Notes under the pieces: generated by a model
Told to the model about the DNA's origin: nothing
What the model saw: only the letters and a program-made list of their open reading frames with translations
The model's database searches: none
Part shown: piece after piece, positions 52,200 to 61,000 of the stretch
Layout of the letters: every line of letters begins with the position of its first letter
How positions within the stretch are numbered: the stretch's first letter is position 1
From: an uncultured Eubacteriales bacterium
Lineage (GTDB): Bacteria; Bacillota; Clostridia; Christensenellales; Aristaeellaceae
Assembly (NCBI GenBank): GCA_900553315.1
Contig: USCW01000001.1
Span: 50,426-114,425, forward strand
Direction of reading: 5' to 3'
Length of the DNA: 64,000 nt
Position numbers and translations under genes: made by a program

Positions 52200-53108
52200 A
52201 TGCGATGGCGACTGGGACAAATTGGAAAAACTGAAATATGGCTTCACGGCGCAACGCTCTTCTGCTGGGCGTATTTCTTGCTCCAAGGTCAGGGACTGCT
52301 GCTGGCTGTTAGCCTTGGCTCTATTATGCTGCATGAAGGGGCACATGGCTTCGCCGCCATACTGCTCAATTGCCCACCAAGCTTTGCCGAGCTTGTACCG
52401 ATGGGACTCATGCTGCGATTGGAGGACGAGGATGCTCTTCCGGCATTCAAACGTGCAGCCATTTTGCTGGCGGGTCCCTTGATGTCGTTACTACTGACGT
52501 TGCTCGGATGGTTTGGAACCGCAAACGAATTACTGCCATCCGCTGTCGGAGCGCGGCTTTTCTTTGGAAATCTTGCATTGCTGGTATTGAACCTGCTTCC
52601 GGCGCTTCCGCTGGATGGCGGACGCTTGCTGGCGCTGCTGCTTTCCCTTCGTTTTCCTCTGCCGACACAAATGAAAGTACTTCGCTTGACCACCTGTACC
52701 ATCGGCATACTTTTGTTATTGACAGGAATCTTTAGCGCGGCATGGTTTGGTCTGTTTAATTTGTCGCTCTGCATAATCGGTTGTTTCCTGCTTTACGCCG
52801 CTTATGTATGCACCACCACGGAAGCTATGACCACCCTGCGACAGTTCCTTCATCGAAGAAATCTGTTGGAAATTCGCGGCTTTATGCCCTGTGCCTCGCT
52901 GGCTGTCATGGCGCATACGCCTCTGCGTACTGTACTGCATTATCTACCGGCAGAACGCTATACGCAGTTGACGATTCTTGAGAGCGGTACGCTTCGTATC
53001 TTAGAAACCGTGGACGAGGAAAAACTGCAAGCAACCTACCTTAACACGCCGGATGCATGCTGTGAGGCGTTGCTTTCAAACGGTAAAAATATAAAGCAGC
53101 ATAAATAA
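52200..53108 (+). CDS. spoIVFB: Site-2 intramembrane metalloprotease, SpoIVFB-like
   Basis: A 302-residue polytopic M50 protease: HEGAHGF gives the HExxH zinc motif and LLPALPLDGGRLL gives the conserved Asp-Gly motif of the third ligand helix. SpoIVFB cleaves pro-sigma-K in the mother cell. A C-terminal soluble part (about 225-302) would be the CBS-like domain that senses ATP. Pairing with SpoIVFA supports a sporulation role. sigK itself is not in the window. Confidence 0.87.
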   Translation: MRWRLGQIGKTEIWLHGATLFCWAYFLLQGQGLLLAVSLGSIMLHEGAHGFAAILLNCPPSFAELVPMGLMLRLEDEDALPAFKRAAILLAGPLMSLLLTLLGWFGTANELLPSAVGARLFFGNLALLVLNLLPALPLDGGRLLALLLSLRFPLPTQMKVLRLTTCTIGILLLLTGIFSAAWFGLFNLSLCIIGCFLLYAAYVCTTTEAMTTLRQFLHRRNLLEIRGFMPCASLAVMAHTPLRTVLHYLPAERYTQLTILESGTLRILETVDEEKLQATYLNTPDACCEALLSNGKNIKQHK

Positions 53109-53194
53109 AGTCGAATTTTCGACCAGACGCTTCTGCTTGAGCCTTTTATCGCTTGGCGTGAAGGGTCTGGCTTTATGTTTTTGCAGCCATTTGG

Positions 53195-53223
53195 TTGCAT
53201 TTCTTTCTTTAAGCGGGTATAAT
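53195..53223 (+). promoter_or_regulatory. ychF promoter
   Basis: TTGCAT (53195-53200), 17 bases and a perfect TATAAT (53218-53223), about 43 bases before the ATG. Confidence 0.75.
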
Positions 53224-53265
53224 AACATGGTTGCAGCAAAAGCTGATACAAAAAGGAGAATGCAG

Positions 53266-54363
53266 ATGAAGCTTGGAGTTGTGGGTCTTCCCAACGTTGG
53301 GAAAAGCACCCTTTTTAACGCAATTACGAAGGCGGGCGCACAGGCCGCAAATTATCCATTCTGCACCATCGAGCCCAACACGGGCGTTGTGCTGGTGCCG
53401 GACAGCCGTCTGGACGATCTGGCAGCCATGTATCATCCGAAGAAGGTAACGCCTACCACCATCGAATTTGTGGACATTGCCGGTTTGGTGAAGGGTGCAA
53501 GCCACGGCGAGGGTCTTGGCAACAAGTTTCTCAGCCATATCCGCGAGGTAGATGCCATCGTTCACGTGGTTCGTTGCTTTGAAGATGAAAACATCATTCA
53601 TGTGGACGGCTCCATTGATCCGGCCCGTGATATAGAGACCATCAACCTTGAGTTGATTTTTGCCGACATGGATACGGTCAGCCGCCGCAAGGACAAGGCT
53701 GTAAAGAACATGCGCGGCGGTGATAAGAAGGCCGCCGCTGAGGTTGAGCTTTCTGAAAAGCTGTATGCGCATTTGGAATCCGGCAAGCCTGCCCGTACCT
53801 TCGCCTATACCGACGAGGAACGTGAAATCGTAGACGGTTGGTTCCTGCTGACCACGAAGCCTGTCATTTATGCCGCCAACATCGCCGAGGATGATTTGGG
53901 GAAGGATATTTCCGAGATTCCCGGTTTGGACAAGGTTCAGGCCATTGCCAAGGCGGAGCACGCGGAAATGCTGGTTATTTCCGCCGCTATTGAAGAAGAA
54001 ATCGCACAGATGGAGCCGGCGGAGAAGGCGGAATTCATTGAAGAGTTAGGCATCGGTCAGAGCGGTCTGGATCGTTTGATTACCGCGTGCTATCGTCTGC
54101 TGGGACTGATTTCCTTCCTGACTGCCGGCGAAGATGAATGCCGTGCTTGGACGATCAAGGAAGGTACCAAAGCGCCTCAGGCTGCCGGCAAGATCCATAC
54201 AGACTTTGAAAAGGGCTTTATCCGTGCGGAGATCGTGCCCTTTGAAACGCTGAAGGAGCTGGGCTCCATGACCGCATGCAAGGAGAAGGGTCTGGTTCGC
54301 AGCGAAGGCAAAGACTACGTCATGAAGGATGGCGACGTTACGCTGTTCCGTTTCAACGTCTGA
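53266..54363 (+). CDS. ychF: Redox-regulated ATPase YchF (Obg family)
   Basis: A 365-residue YchF, the family's usual length. G1 [16 protein letters not shown]3 [10 protein letters not shown], a degenerate G4 and the C-terminal TGS domain ([38 protein letters not shown]). YchF prefers ATP over GTP and binds ribosomes; it is linked to oxidative-stress response. AAGGAG stands before the paired ATGs at 53260 and 53266; the second starts the conserved MKLGVVG. Confidence 0.97.
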   Translation: MKLGVVGLPNVGKSTLFNAITKAGAQAANYPFCTIEPNTGVVLVPDSRLDDLAAMYHPKKVTPTTIEFVDIAGLVKGASHGEGLGNKFLSHIREVDAIVHVVRCFEDENIIHVDGSIDPARDIETINLELIFADMDTVSRRKDKAVKNMRGGDKKAAAEVELSEKLYAHLESGKPARTFAYTDEEREIVDGWFLLTTKPVIYAANIAEDDLGKDISEIPGLDKVQAIAKAEHAEMLVISAAIEEEIAQMEPAEKAEFIEELGIGQSGLDRLITACYRLLGLISFLTAGEDECRAWTIKEGTKAPQAAGKIHTDFEKGFIRAEIVPFETLKELGSMTACKEKGLVRSEGKDYVMKDGDVTLFRFNV

Positions 54364-54387
54364 TTTTTGCAAGGAGGCGGTTGTTTC

Positions 54388-55398
54388 ATGAGCCGACTAA
54401 GCTATTTCTGCAAGCGTCTGATAAAAATGGATTGGGCAGCCATGTGGCAAACTACAGATTTGCTCAAGGAGCGCAGCGGCAAGAGCCGTCCATGGCTCAT
54501 GTGCGATATGCTGCATTGTGCAGTCAAGTACAATGCGGGCTATGTGGACTATAAAATCGCACAGATGTATCGCCTGAATGACAAGCAGCGGGCCACGGTC
54601 ATTACCCGCGGCATTTCCAATAATATCGTCCGCCGTATGAACGATAAAGCTTACTGGCACTTTTTCGATGATAAAACGCAGTTCAATGCGCTCTTCAAGA
54701 AGTATATTCCGCGCAAATGGTTGCTGATCCACGATGAAACCTCGTTGGATGATTTGGCGAAACTGACTGCGGGACAAACACAGCTCATTGGCAAGCCCTT
54801 GGAGGGATCCAGCGGACAGGGCATCCTGAAATTCACCGAAAGGGATTGGGCACAGGGTCCGGAGGCTTTCAAGCGACTGCTGCTTGAAAAGAATATCGGC
54901 ATCCTTGAGGAAATCGTGGTGCAGCATCCCGACATGGCGAAGCTTTGCCCCACCTCCGTAAACACCTGTCGTATTGCAACGTTGCTGGGTGACAAAAAGC
55001 AAGGCATTGTATATGCTTTCCTGCGCATCGGCAATGGCAAGGTAATGGACAACGTTGACTGCGGTGGGATGGCTGCGCGTATTGATCTGGAAAGCGGCAA
55101 GCTTCTTACCGTTGGTGCTGACAAGCAAGGCAACACCTATGAGAAGCACCCTATGACCGGAACCCCCATTGTGGGCTTCACAATTCCCTACTGGGAAGAA
55201 GCCAAAGCTATGTGTCTAGAGGCGGCACAGGTTGTGCCCCAGATGCGTTTTGTTGCTTGGGATGTGGCCATTACGCCGAACGGCCCCACCTTCATTGAGG
55301 GCAACTCTTTCCCTAGCCATGCGGTTCCGCAATTTGCCGCGCATTATCCTGACGGCATCGGTATCCTGCCTGAATTTGAAAAATTCATTGATCTGTAA
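54388..55398 (+). CDS. ATP-grasp protein of the sugar-transfer-associated type
   Basis: A 336-residue protein. The N-terminal part is helical (SRLSYFCKRLIKMDWAAMWQ, AVKYNAGYVDYKIAQMYRL), then an ATP-grasp core: GKPLEGSSGQGILKFTE (glycine-rich loop), CPTSVNTCRIATLLG, DCGGMAARIDLESG and WDVAITPNGPTFIEGN (metal-binding Asp/Glu/Asn). This fits the sugar-transfer-associated ATP-grasp family often found in polysaccharide loci. It would ligate an amino acid or acid to a sugar or lipid; substrate unknown. AAGGAGG start, 24 bases after ychF. No polysaccharide genes adjoin it. Confidence 0.85.
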   Translation: MSRLSYFCKRLIKMDWAAMWQTTDLLKERSGKSRPWLMCDMLHCAVKYNAGYVDYKIAQMYRLNDKQRATVITRGISNNIVRRMNDKAYWHFFDDKTQFNALFKKYIPRKWLLIHDETSLDDLAKLTAGQTQLIGKPLEGSSGQGILKFTERDWAQGPEAFKRLLLEKNIGILEEIVVQHPDMAKLCPTSVNTCRIATLLGDKKQGIVYAFLRIGNGKVMDNVDCGGMAARIDLESGKLLTVGADKQGNTYEKHPMTGTPIVGFTIPYWEEAKAMCLEAAQVVPQMRFVAWDVAITPNGPTFIEGNSFPSHAVPQFAAHYPDGIGILPEFEKFIDL

Positions 55399-55440
55399 AA
55401 GAAAGACGCTGTTGCTCATTTTGCAGCAGCGCCTTTCTTT
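55398..55440 (+). terminator. Terminator after the ATP-grasp gene
   Basis: Arms 55398-55415 and 55423-55440 pair over 16 of 18 positions, ending in TTTCTTTTATTC. The convergent spoIIP gene ends at its far edge. Confidence 0.85.
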
Positions 55441-56366
55441 TATTCTTCCGTCAGCACTTTTTCAATCGCCTGCGCGAGATAGGGTACGCTTCGCAGAACC
55501 TCCTCTAAAGTGTTCATGTTGTTTCCACATTCAATCAGCACACAATGCGGTGCGATATGCTGATTAAATCGTCCGCTTTTTAAAGTAACTCCGCGGCAAA
55601 GACCCTCTTGACTATTGTTTAGGCATGAAGTTAAGCGCTCAGCCAAGGCATAATTGGCTTCCCAGTCCGGCTTGACCGTGAAGGCTGTCCCTGCTCCTTT
55701 GCCAATCAGCATCATCAGTCGAGCGACCGTTTCGCCGCCAATCGTCACCGTCTGCGCAACGCCGGAATTTTTGACATAAGCATCTCGATGGAGGTCGATA
55801 TAGAGATCGTAGCTCTCGCCCTGCTGCTGTCGTGCCTCCAGCATAGATAACGAGCGTGTATATGCGTCGCTCAGCTTTGGCGGCTCAAAGGCCGTCGTAT
55901 CATGCACCACTTGAAACCCAAGTGCCCGCAGAGAGGCTGTCAGCGCTTCCCCTACAGCTACAACGTTCGCACGATTATCCTTGGTGCGCCATTTCTCTGT
56001 TTCCTGATAAGGTGCGTCCTCTACCTGCGCATAGGCTTCCCAAGTATGCGTATGATAAATTAAAATGGACTTTTTTGTGCTGGGTGCGGGCGTATCACGG
56101 ATCACCTCCACATGCAAGCTTTTATTCTGTAACTGCGACTCCAGCGTCGGCGCCGCAACGGCGGTAGCGATTTCTGTTGTCGGTGATGGTGGTTCTGTCG
56201 TTACCTCTTCTTCAAATAGGCTTCCAACAGCAAATGCAGCAACAGCCTCCTGTCGAGCCGGAGGGGTTCCTGCAAGAATACCCCAAGTAGTAATTCCCAT
56301 AGTCAGGCCAATAACCATTGCCAACAGTGCAATAGCCTGTCCCTTCGTAATGACAACCATTCGCAT
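55440..56366 (-). CDS. spoIIP: Stage II sporulation protein P, cell-wall amidase/endopeptidase
   Basis: A 308-residue protein with an N-terminal membrane anchor (residues about 8-30), a Thr/Pro-rich stalk and the SpoIIP catalytic domain with ILIYHTHTWEAY, DLYIDLHRDAYV and VLIECGNNMNTLEE, the zinc-binding His/Glu set. SpoIIP with SpoIID degrades septal peptidoglycan during forespore engulfment. It follows gpr by 60 bases, the same pair as in Bacillus. Confidence 0.93.
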   Translation of the reverse strand: MRMVVITKGQAIALLAMVIGLTMGITTWGILAGTPPARQEAVAAFAVGSLFEEEVTTEPPSPTTEIATAVAAPTLESQLQNKSLHVEVIRDTPAPSTKKSILIYHTHTWEAYAQVEDAPYQETEKWRTKDNRANVVAVGEALTASLRALGFQVVHDTTAFEPPKLSDAYTRSLSMLEARQQQGESYDLYIDLHRDAYVKNSGVAQTVTIGGETVARLMMLIGKGAGTAFTVKPDWEANYALAERLTSCLNNSQEGLCRGVTLKSGRFNQHIAPHCVLIECGNNMNTLEEVLRSVPYLAQAIEKVLTEE

Positions 56367-56426
56367 CGTTCATGCACCTCATCCCGTGATTGGTACATGG
56401 TATGAAGCCGTTTTGATGAATATGCG

Positions 56427-57323
56427 TCAATGCAGCCTTCTGGACAGTTCATCAAGGGTAAATTCAGATTGCAGGGCAGCGTTAATAGCAAGTGCCAACG
56501 TGTCCGCAAGATGCAATACAAGTTCATCAATATTCCGTGGCGTTACTACCATTTCACCAAGTAGGTTCCTTGTTAGTTGTTCCGCCATGAGCTCCGCCTG
56601 CTCCTCTTCGCTGTCCCGGCGTAGAATCTGCTTTAATGCATCTCGTGCAATTACCGACGCATGTACGACCATGGGAATGCCCACGGCGATAACCGGGATA
56701 CCCAACGTTTCCAACGTCAGGCCCGCACGGTGATTACCCACGCCGCTTCCTGGTTGAATGCCTGTATTGGCCACCTGTATTGTCGTGCAGATGCGATCGG
56801 TATCCATAGCCGCCAACGCGTCTACTGCAATCACCGCCGTCGGTTTCGTGCGTTCTACGACCCCATGCACCATCTCCGCTGTTTCTACCCCTGTGATGCC
56901 CAACACGCCGGGAGCCATAGCACTAACTGAACGCAATCGTCTAACACCTTTCTGCTCTAAATGCCGCGTCACAAAAATCCGTTCTACTGTACGCGAGCCT
57001 AATGCGTCGGCTGTCATGTAACGGTTTCCAAGCCCCACAACCAGCACTTCGCCTTCGTCCGGAAGCAATCTGCGAAGTTCCGCCGCAGTCATCTCAGCCA
57101 GCCGCATTCTTTCCTCCGGCGATGCTCCCGCCATGCACGGATGCTGCAAGGTCCAATAATCTCCGGGAGCTTTGCCAAGGCGCTTTGATGCTTCCGGTGT
57201 CAGCACGCGAACGAATGTTGTTTCCGCTGCTCCTTGACAGCAGCTGCGTACCTCCAAGCCATGAATGGGTTTTGACAACCCCGCTGTGCATTCCATAGCC
57301 AAATCTGTACGATTGTTCCGCAT
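56427..57323 (-). CDS. gpr: Germination protease GPR
   Basis: A 298-residue GPR. It begins MRNNRTDLAMECTAGLSKPI, close to the propeptide cleavage region of the family, and carries VVGLGNRYMTADALGSRTV, SAMAPGVLGITGVET, AVDALAAMDTDRICTTIQV and NHRAGLTLETLGIPVIAVG. GPR degrades small acid-soluble spore proteins at germination. The start is set by GGGAGG; an in-frame TTG five codons earlier overlaps that site. The upstream region has a sporulation-type promoter. Confidence 0.95.
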   Translation of the reverse strand: MRNNRTDLAMECTAGLSKPIHGLEVRSCCQGAAETTFVRVLTPEASKRLGKAPGDYWTLQHPCMAGASPEERMRLAEMTAAELRRLLPDEGEVLVVGLGNRYMTADALGSRTVERIFVTRHLEQKGVRRLRSVSAMAPGVLGITGVETAEMVHGVVERTKPTAVIAVDALAAMDTDRICTTIQVANTGIQPGSGVGNHRAGLTLETLGIPVIAVGIPMVVHASVIARDALKQILRRDSEEEQAELMAEQLTRNLLGEMVVTPRNIDELVLHLADTLALAINAALQSEFTLDELSRRLH

Positions 57324-57340
57324 AAATTCGCCTCCCAAAG

Positions 57341-57371
57341 AAGTATGCGCAATCTGGTTGTTTCAAATTCA
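57341..57371 (-). promoter_or_regulatory. Putative forespore (sigma G/F-type) promoter of gpr
   Basis: On the minus strand TGAATT (57366-57371), 18 bases and CATACTT (57341-57347) resemble the Bacillus sigma-G pattern TGAATA-N17/18-CATACTA, each with one mismatch. It lies 17 bases before the gpr start and no close TATAAT competes. Confidence 0.6.
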
Positions 57372-57410
57372 AACACGAGCAGAATTTCTCAGAAAACGGT
57401 AAATTAGGGC

Positions 57411-57439
57411 TTGACAAAATGCGCTAGCATCCCTATAAT
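57411..57439 (+). promoter_or_regulatory. Consensus promoter of tRNA-Leu
   Basis: Perfect TTGACA (57411-57416), 17 bases and perfect TATAAT (57434-57439), 22 bases before the tRNA. Confidence 0.92.
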
Positions 57440-57461
57440 AAATAATGTTGTTTTACCTTAT

Positions 57462-57543
57462 GCGACCGTGGCGGAATTGGCATACGCGCACGTTTGAGGG
57501 GCGTGTCCAGCAATGGGTACGGGTTCAAGTCCCGTCGGTCGCA
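57462..57543 (+). tRNA. tRNA-Leu (anticodon GAG)
   Basis: Acceptor arms GCGACCG and CGGTCGC, anticodon stem CACGT/GCGTG around loop TTGAGGG, a long variable arm typical of leucine tRNA and T-loop GGTTCAAGTCCC. The anticodon GAG reads CUC and CUU. CCA is not encoded. Confidence 0.95.
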
Positions 57544-57551
57544 CGAAAAAG

Positions 57552-57586
57552 AGTCTGTTGAAGCATTTCTTCGGCAGACTTTTTTC
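57552..57586 (+). terminator. Terminator of tRNA-Leu
   Basis: Twelve-base arms AGTCTGTTGAAG (57552-57563) and CTTCGGCAGACT (57569-57580) with two G-T pairs, followed by TTTTTTC. Confidence 0.88.
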
Positions 57587-57611
57587 ATTCACTTGATAAG
57601 GAGGCATATCT

Positions 57612-57941
57612 ATGCTGCTTGATTTCAATCACATGCCCGAGGAGTCCTTCCCCCATTTTAAAAATGGCGACGGTTCTCTGGAAGGGAAAATGTTCTTCGA
57701 CGGTACGAACCGCATTCTGCATGGCCGCCTAACGCCCGGTTCTTCGATCGGCCTGCACAAGCATGAAGGGAATTGCGAAATCATCTATGTACTGTCCGGT
57801 CACGGCAAAATGCACTATGATGGTACCATTGAGGAACTTGATCCCGGTATGTGTACTTATTGCCCGGAAGGGCATCAGCATATGCTGGTAAATGAGGGGC
57901 CGGAGGATCTGGTATTTTTCGCTGTCGTACCGAAACAGTAA
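57612..57941 (+). CDS. Small cupin-domain protein
   Basis: A 109-residue single-domain cupin: motif 1 GLHKHEGNCEIIYVLSG carries the two His and the Glu, motif 2 has PEGHQHMLVN. It should bind one metal ion; the reaction is unknown and many such proteins are sugar- or acid-handling enzymes or sensors. AAGGAGG ribosome site. No promoter other than read-through from tRNA-Leu is clear. Confidence 0.9.
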   Translation: MLLDFNHMPEESFPHFKNGDGSLEGKMFFDGTNRILHGRLTPGSSIGLHKHEGNCEIIYVLSGHGKMHYDGTIEELDPGMCTYCPEGHQHMLVNEGPEDLVFFAVVPKQ

Positions 57942-57971
57942 GCCAAAAAGGATTATTCTCAATAGAATATT

Positions 57972-57999
57972 GGCTCCATGCATCCGCATGGAGCCTTTT
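57972..57999 (+). terminator. Terminator after the cupin gene
   Basis: GGCTCCATGC (57972-57981) pairs perfectly with GCATGGAGCC (57986-57995), followed by TTTT. Confidence 0.9.
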
Positions 58000-58020
58000 A
58001 CTCACCTGTTCAACCAAAGA

Positions 58021-58047
58021 GAAGGAGCCCCGAAACGAGGCTCCTTC
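58021..58047 (-). terminator. Terminator after the giant surface protein gene
   Basis: Positions 58021-58032 pair with 58036-58047 over eleven of twelve positions with an AAA loop. The minus-strand T-run (TCTTT) is weak; the plus side also has T-rich sequence. Confidence 0.7.
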
Positions 58048-58054
58048 TTGTCTT

Positions 58055-61000
58055 TTATAGATCGCTGTTATTTTCCGTCTGGAAGTCCACATTCGCATCC
58101 TTTGGAACCTGCTTTGTGGGCTGATCGCCTACTGTGCTTCTGCGTTGCGTTCCGTAGGTCGAAGCTGTACGCCGAGGTGTAGGACGAACTGTGGTACTAT
58201 CGCTGCCAGCAGCAGACGCTGCTGCGGGAGTGCCCCGTGTGCCGTAAGCACTTGCGCCACCATTCGGCCGGAAAGCCTGACCATACATGCCCGCAGTAGT
58301 CGCAGTACTTGATGTGCCTTGCTCCGATGCACCAGCATTTCCTACAGGAGAGGTACTGCTGTTACTTTCATTGTCCAGTTCTGTGCGTCCATACGCATTC
58401 TGTGCCTCAGTACCGTATGCGCCTGTGCGTCCTGCACGCCGTCCCTGCGTGCCATAGGCACTTGCACCGCTGCTTTCAGGCCGCGCATAGGGAGAGGTAC
58501 TGTTAGCCGTCGTATTTGTGGGCGCCGCGGTATTGTAAGGCTTCCGCGCTCCCTGTGCTGCTCCATAGGTTCCAGCGGCAGTTCCTACTGTCGAACCAAC
58601 CGTCGGGCGCTGCGCTGCAGCTGCGCCTGTCGGACGCTGTGCTGTCGGAGTCGCCGTACCACCAGTTGTATACGTACCGGTACGCGGTTGTGCCGCTGCA
58701 TTGGTGCGTGCATAGGGACGACCATCTGCGCTGCTGCCAGAAGTACGCTGCTGCTGTGCCGCCGCACGTCGCTGTGCTGCCCGCTGTGCAGCTTTCCGCT
58801 GATTCTGCTTATGCAGCATGTACGCGTAGCCCCCGCCACCGCCGCCCAACAGAAGTATCGCACCAATGACCCAGCCAATAGCCGAACCGTTGCCGCCGCC
58901 AGCCTCTGTATCCTCCGTGGGGTATTCTACAGGCAGCGTTTCTATGGGCTCTATTGTCGTAGCCGCTTCGGTCGGCTGCTTAGAAGGCTCAGCCGTTGTC
59001 GTGGCAAGGGGCTCCGGCGTAGCGAAGGGATCAAAGGGTTCATAGCTCACGTTCAACCCATTGTTGGGATTCGTCCATTCATTGACCGTCTGATCCTCGG
59101 CGCTGGGCAGCTTGCCCGAACCATTAGAGGTATTGTTATTACTGTTCGTCGTGTTGCTGGAGGACGCATTATTTGCAATCCCCTGCTTGTATTCCTCGCT
59201 GGTCAAGAAGCTTTCCAGTTCAGAAATACTCATCTGCTTGAAGTAGTTCCCCTGCACGTAGCCAACGTTGCCACCATAATTGACCTTGTACCAAGTAGTG
59301 CCATTGACATTCTCCGTGCCAAGAACCAAGCAGAACGCATACTGCCGCAGCGTAGCAATACGCGTCGAGGAAGTACTCGCTGCCTTGCGGAAGTTCACCG
59401 TATTGGCAGAAACATAGCCATAGCTGGACAAGCTGTTCTCATCATACGGCTGGGGCGTCGTCACGAGCGTAGGCGCCGGTGTGGTGAGCTTATTCAGATA
59501 ATCATCCACCTCATACTGATCCATCAGACGCATCAAGTCCGCACGGATATAACCCCATTGATTGCCATACTGCACAATATGCCAGATGGTATAGGTACCG
59601 TCCGCATTGAACTCATACGATTGTCCTGTGACGTAAGCCACTTGACCAGCCGAGAGAACCGCGCTGATGTCCGAATATTCGCTGGGCAGCGTCCGCATAT
59701 AGACATTATCGCCACGGGCGACCGCATAGCCAATCTGCTGCGGAGGCGTAGCCGTGGGTGCGGGCGTGGCCGTCGCATTCGCGTTAATGATGCTTTGTGC
59801 CTCATCCTCGTCAATGTGCGTCAGCTGGCTATCCAGAACCATACCGGTCAGCCGGTTGCCGATCACGGTTTCGCAATAACTCCATACCGTACCTTGACTG
59901 TCCGCATTTTGCAGGTTGATCTTCACCAGCGTGTTCTGCGGCAGCGTAGACAGAATGGATGTATCCTGATCATCCATGCCGGTACGAATCGCCGCCAGCT
60001 GATTCGTTACCGCATATCCCGTATACCCCGTATCAGGAGCAGCGGTAGGCGTTGCGGTCGGCGAAGCGGTAGGCGTTGCGTTGGCCTCCATAATCGCACG
60101 GGCATCTGCCTCAGAAATATGCGTCAGCGCACTATCCAGCAGCATACCTGTCATCTGATTTCCAAGCACCGTCGTGCTGTAGCTCCAAACGTTCCGCTGT
60201 TCATCTGCCTTTTGCAAATTGACCTGCACCAGTGTATTCTCCGGCAACGTAGCCATGATCGAGGAATCCTGCTGATCCATGGTGCTGCGCAGCGCAATCA
60301 CCTGGTTCGTCAGCGCATAACCCACATAGCTCGTGTCCGGTGCCGGAACCGCCGTAGGCGTTGCCGTATCGGTGGGCGCATTAGTAGGCGCTGTCGTTTC
60401 CGTAACTTCTGGGGTAGGTGCAGCCGTTTCTGTAGGCACAGGCGTATAGCCATTGGATGTGGTGTAATAATCACTCTCCGCCTGAGAGAGCACCGTCAGG
60501 AATCGAGACATGACGTATCCCTCCTGACCGTTATACATCACCCGAGTCCAGCCCTCGCCCGCGTCGTTGGTTTCCTCCTGAATCATCCACACATATGTGT
60601 TCTGCTTAAAGGTAGCCAGCTGGCGGCCTTTGGCCGAAGGACGATCTCGCCAATTTACAGACCTGTCGTTAGTGTATCCCCACCGCTGGATCAACGCACC
60701 CGTGGGAATCGGCGTTTCCACCGCATCCTGCTGATAATAAAAGATAACCTCCGTCTTATCTGCGATGCCCTGAGCATTTACCTCTACGGTAACTGCATCC
60801 GTCTTCAAAGGCGCATAACCAGCCGGAACCTTGCTGCTGTCCGGCGTAATCGGATAAATATTTCCGGCATCCAGCGTGCGAGTTTCCGCAGGCGTCACAA
60901 TGTCCACACCTTTTTGATCCACATATCGGATTGTAATGGTCGCTTGCGGAACCTGCTCCTGCTTATAATAGAACGTCACCGGATTCGCAGAAGCATTTCC

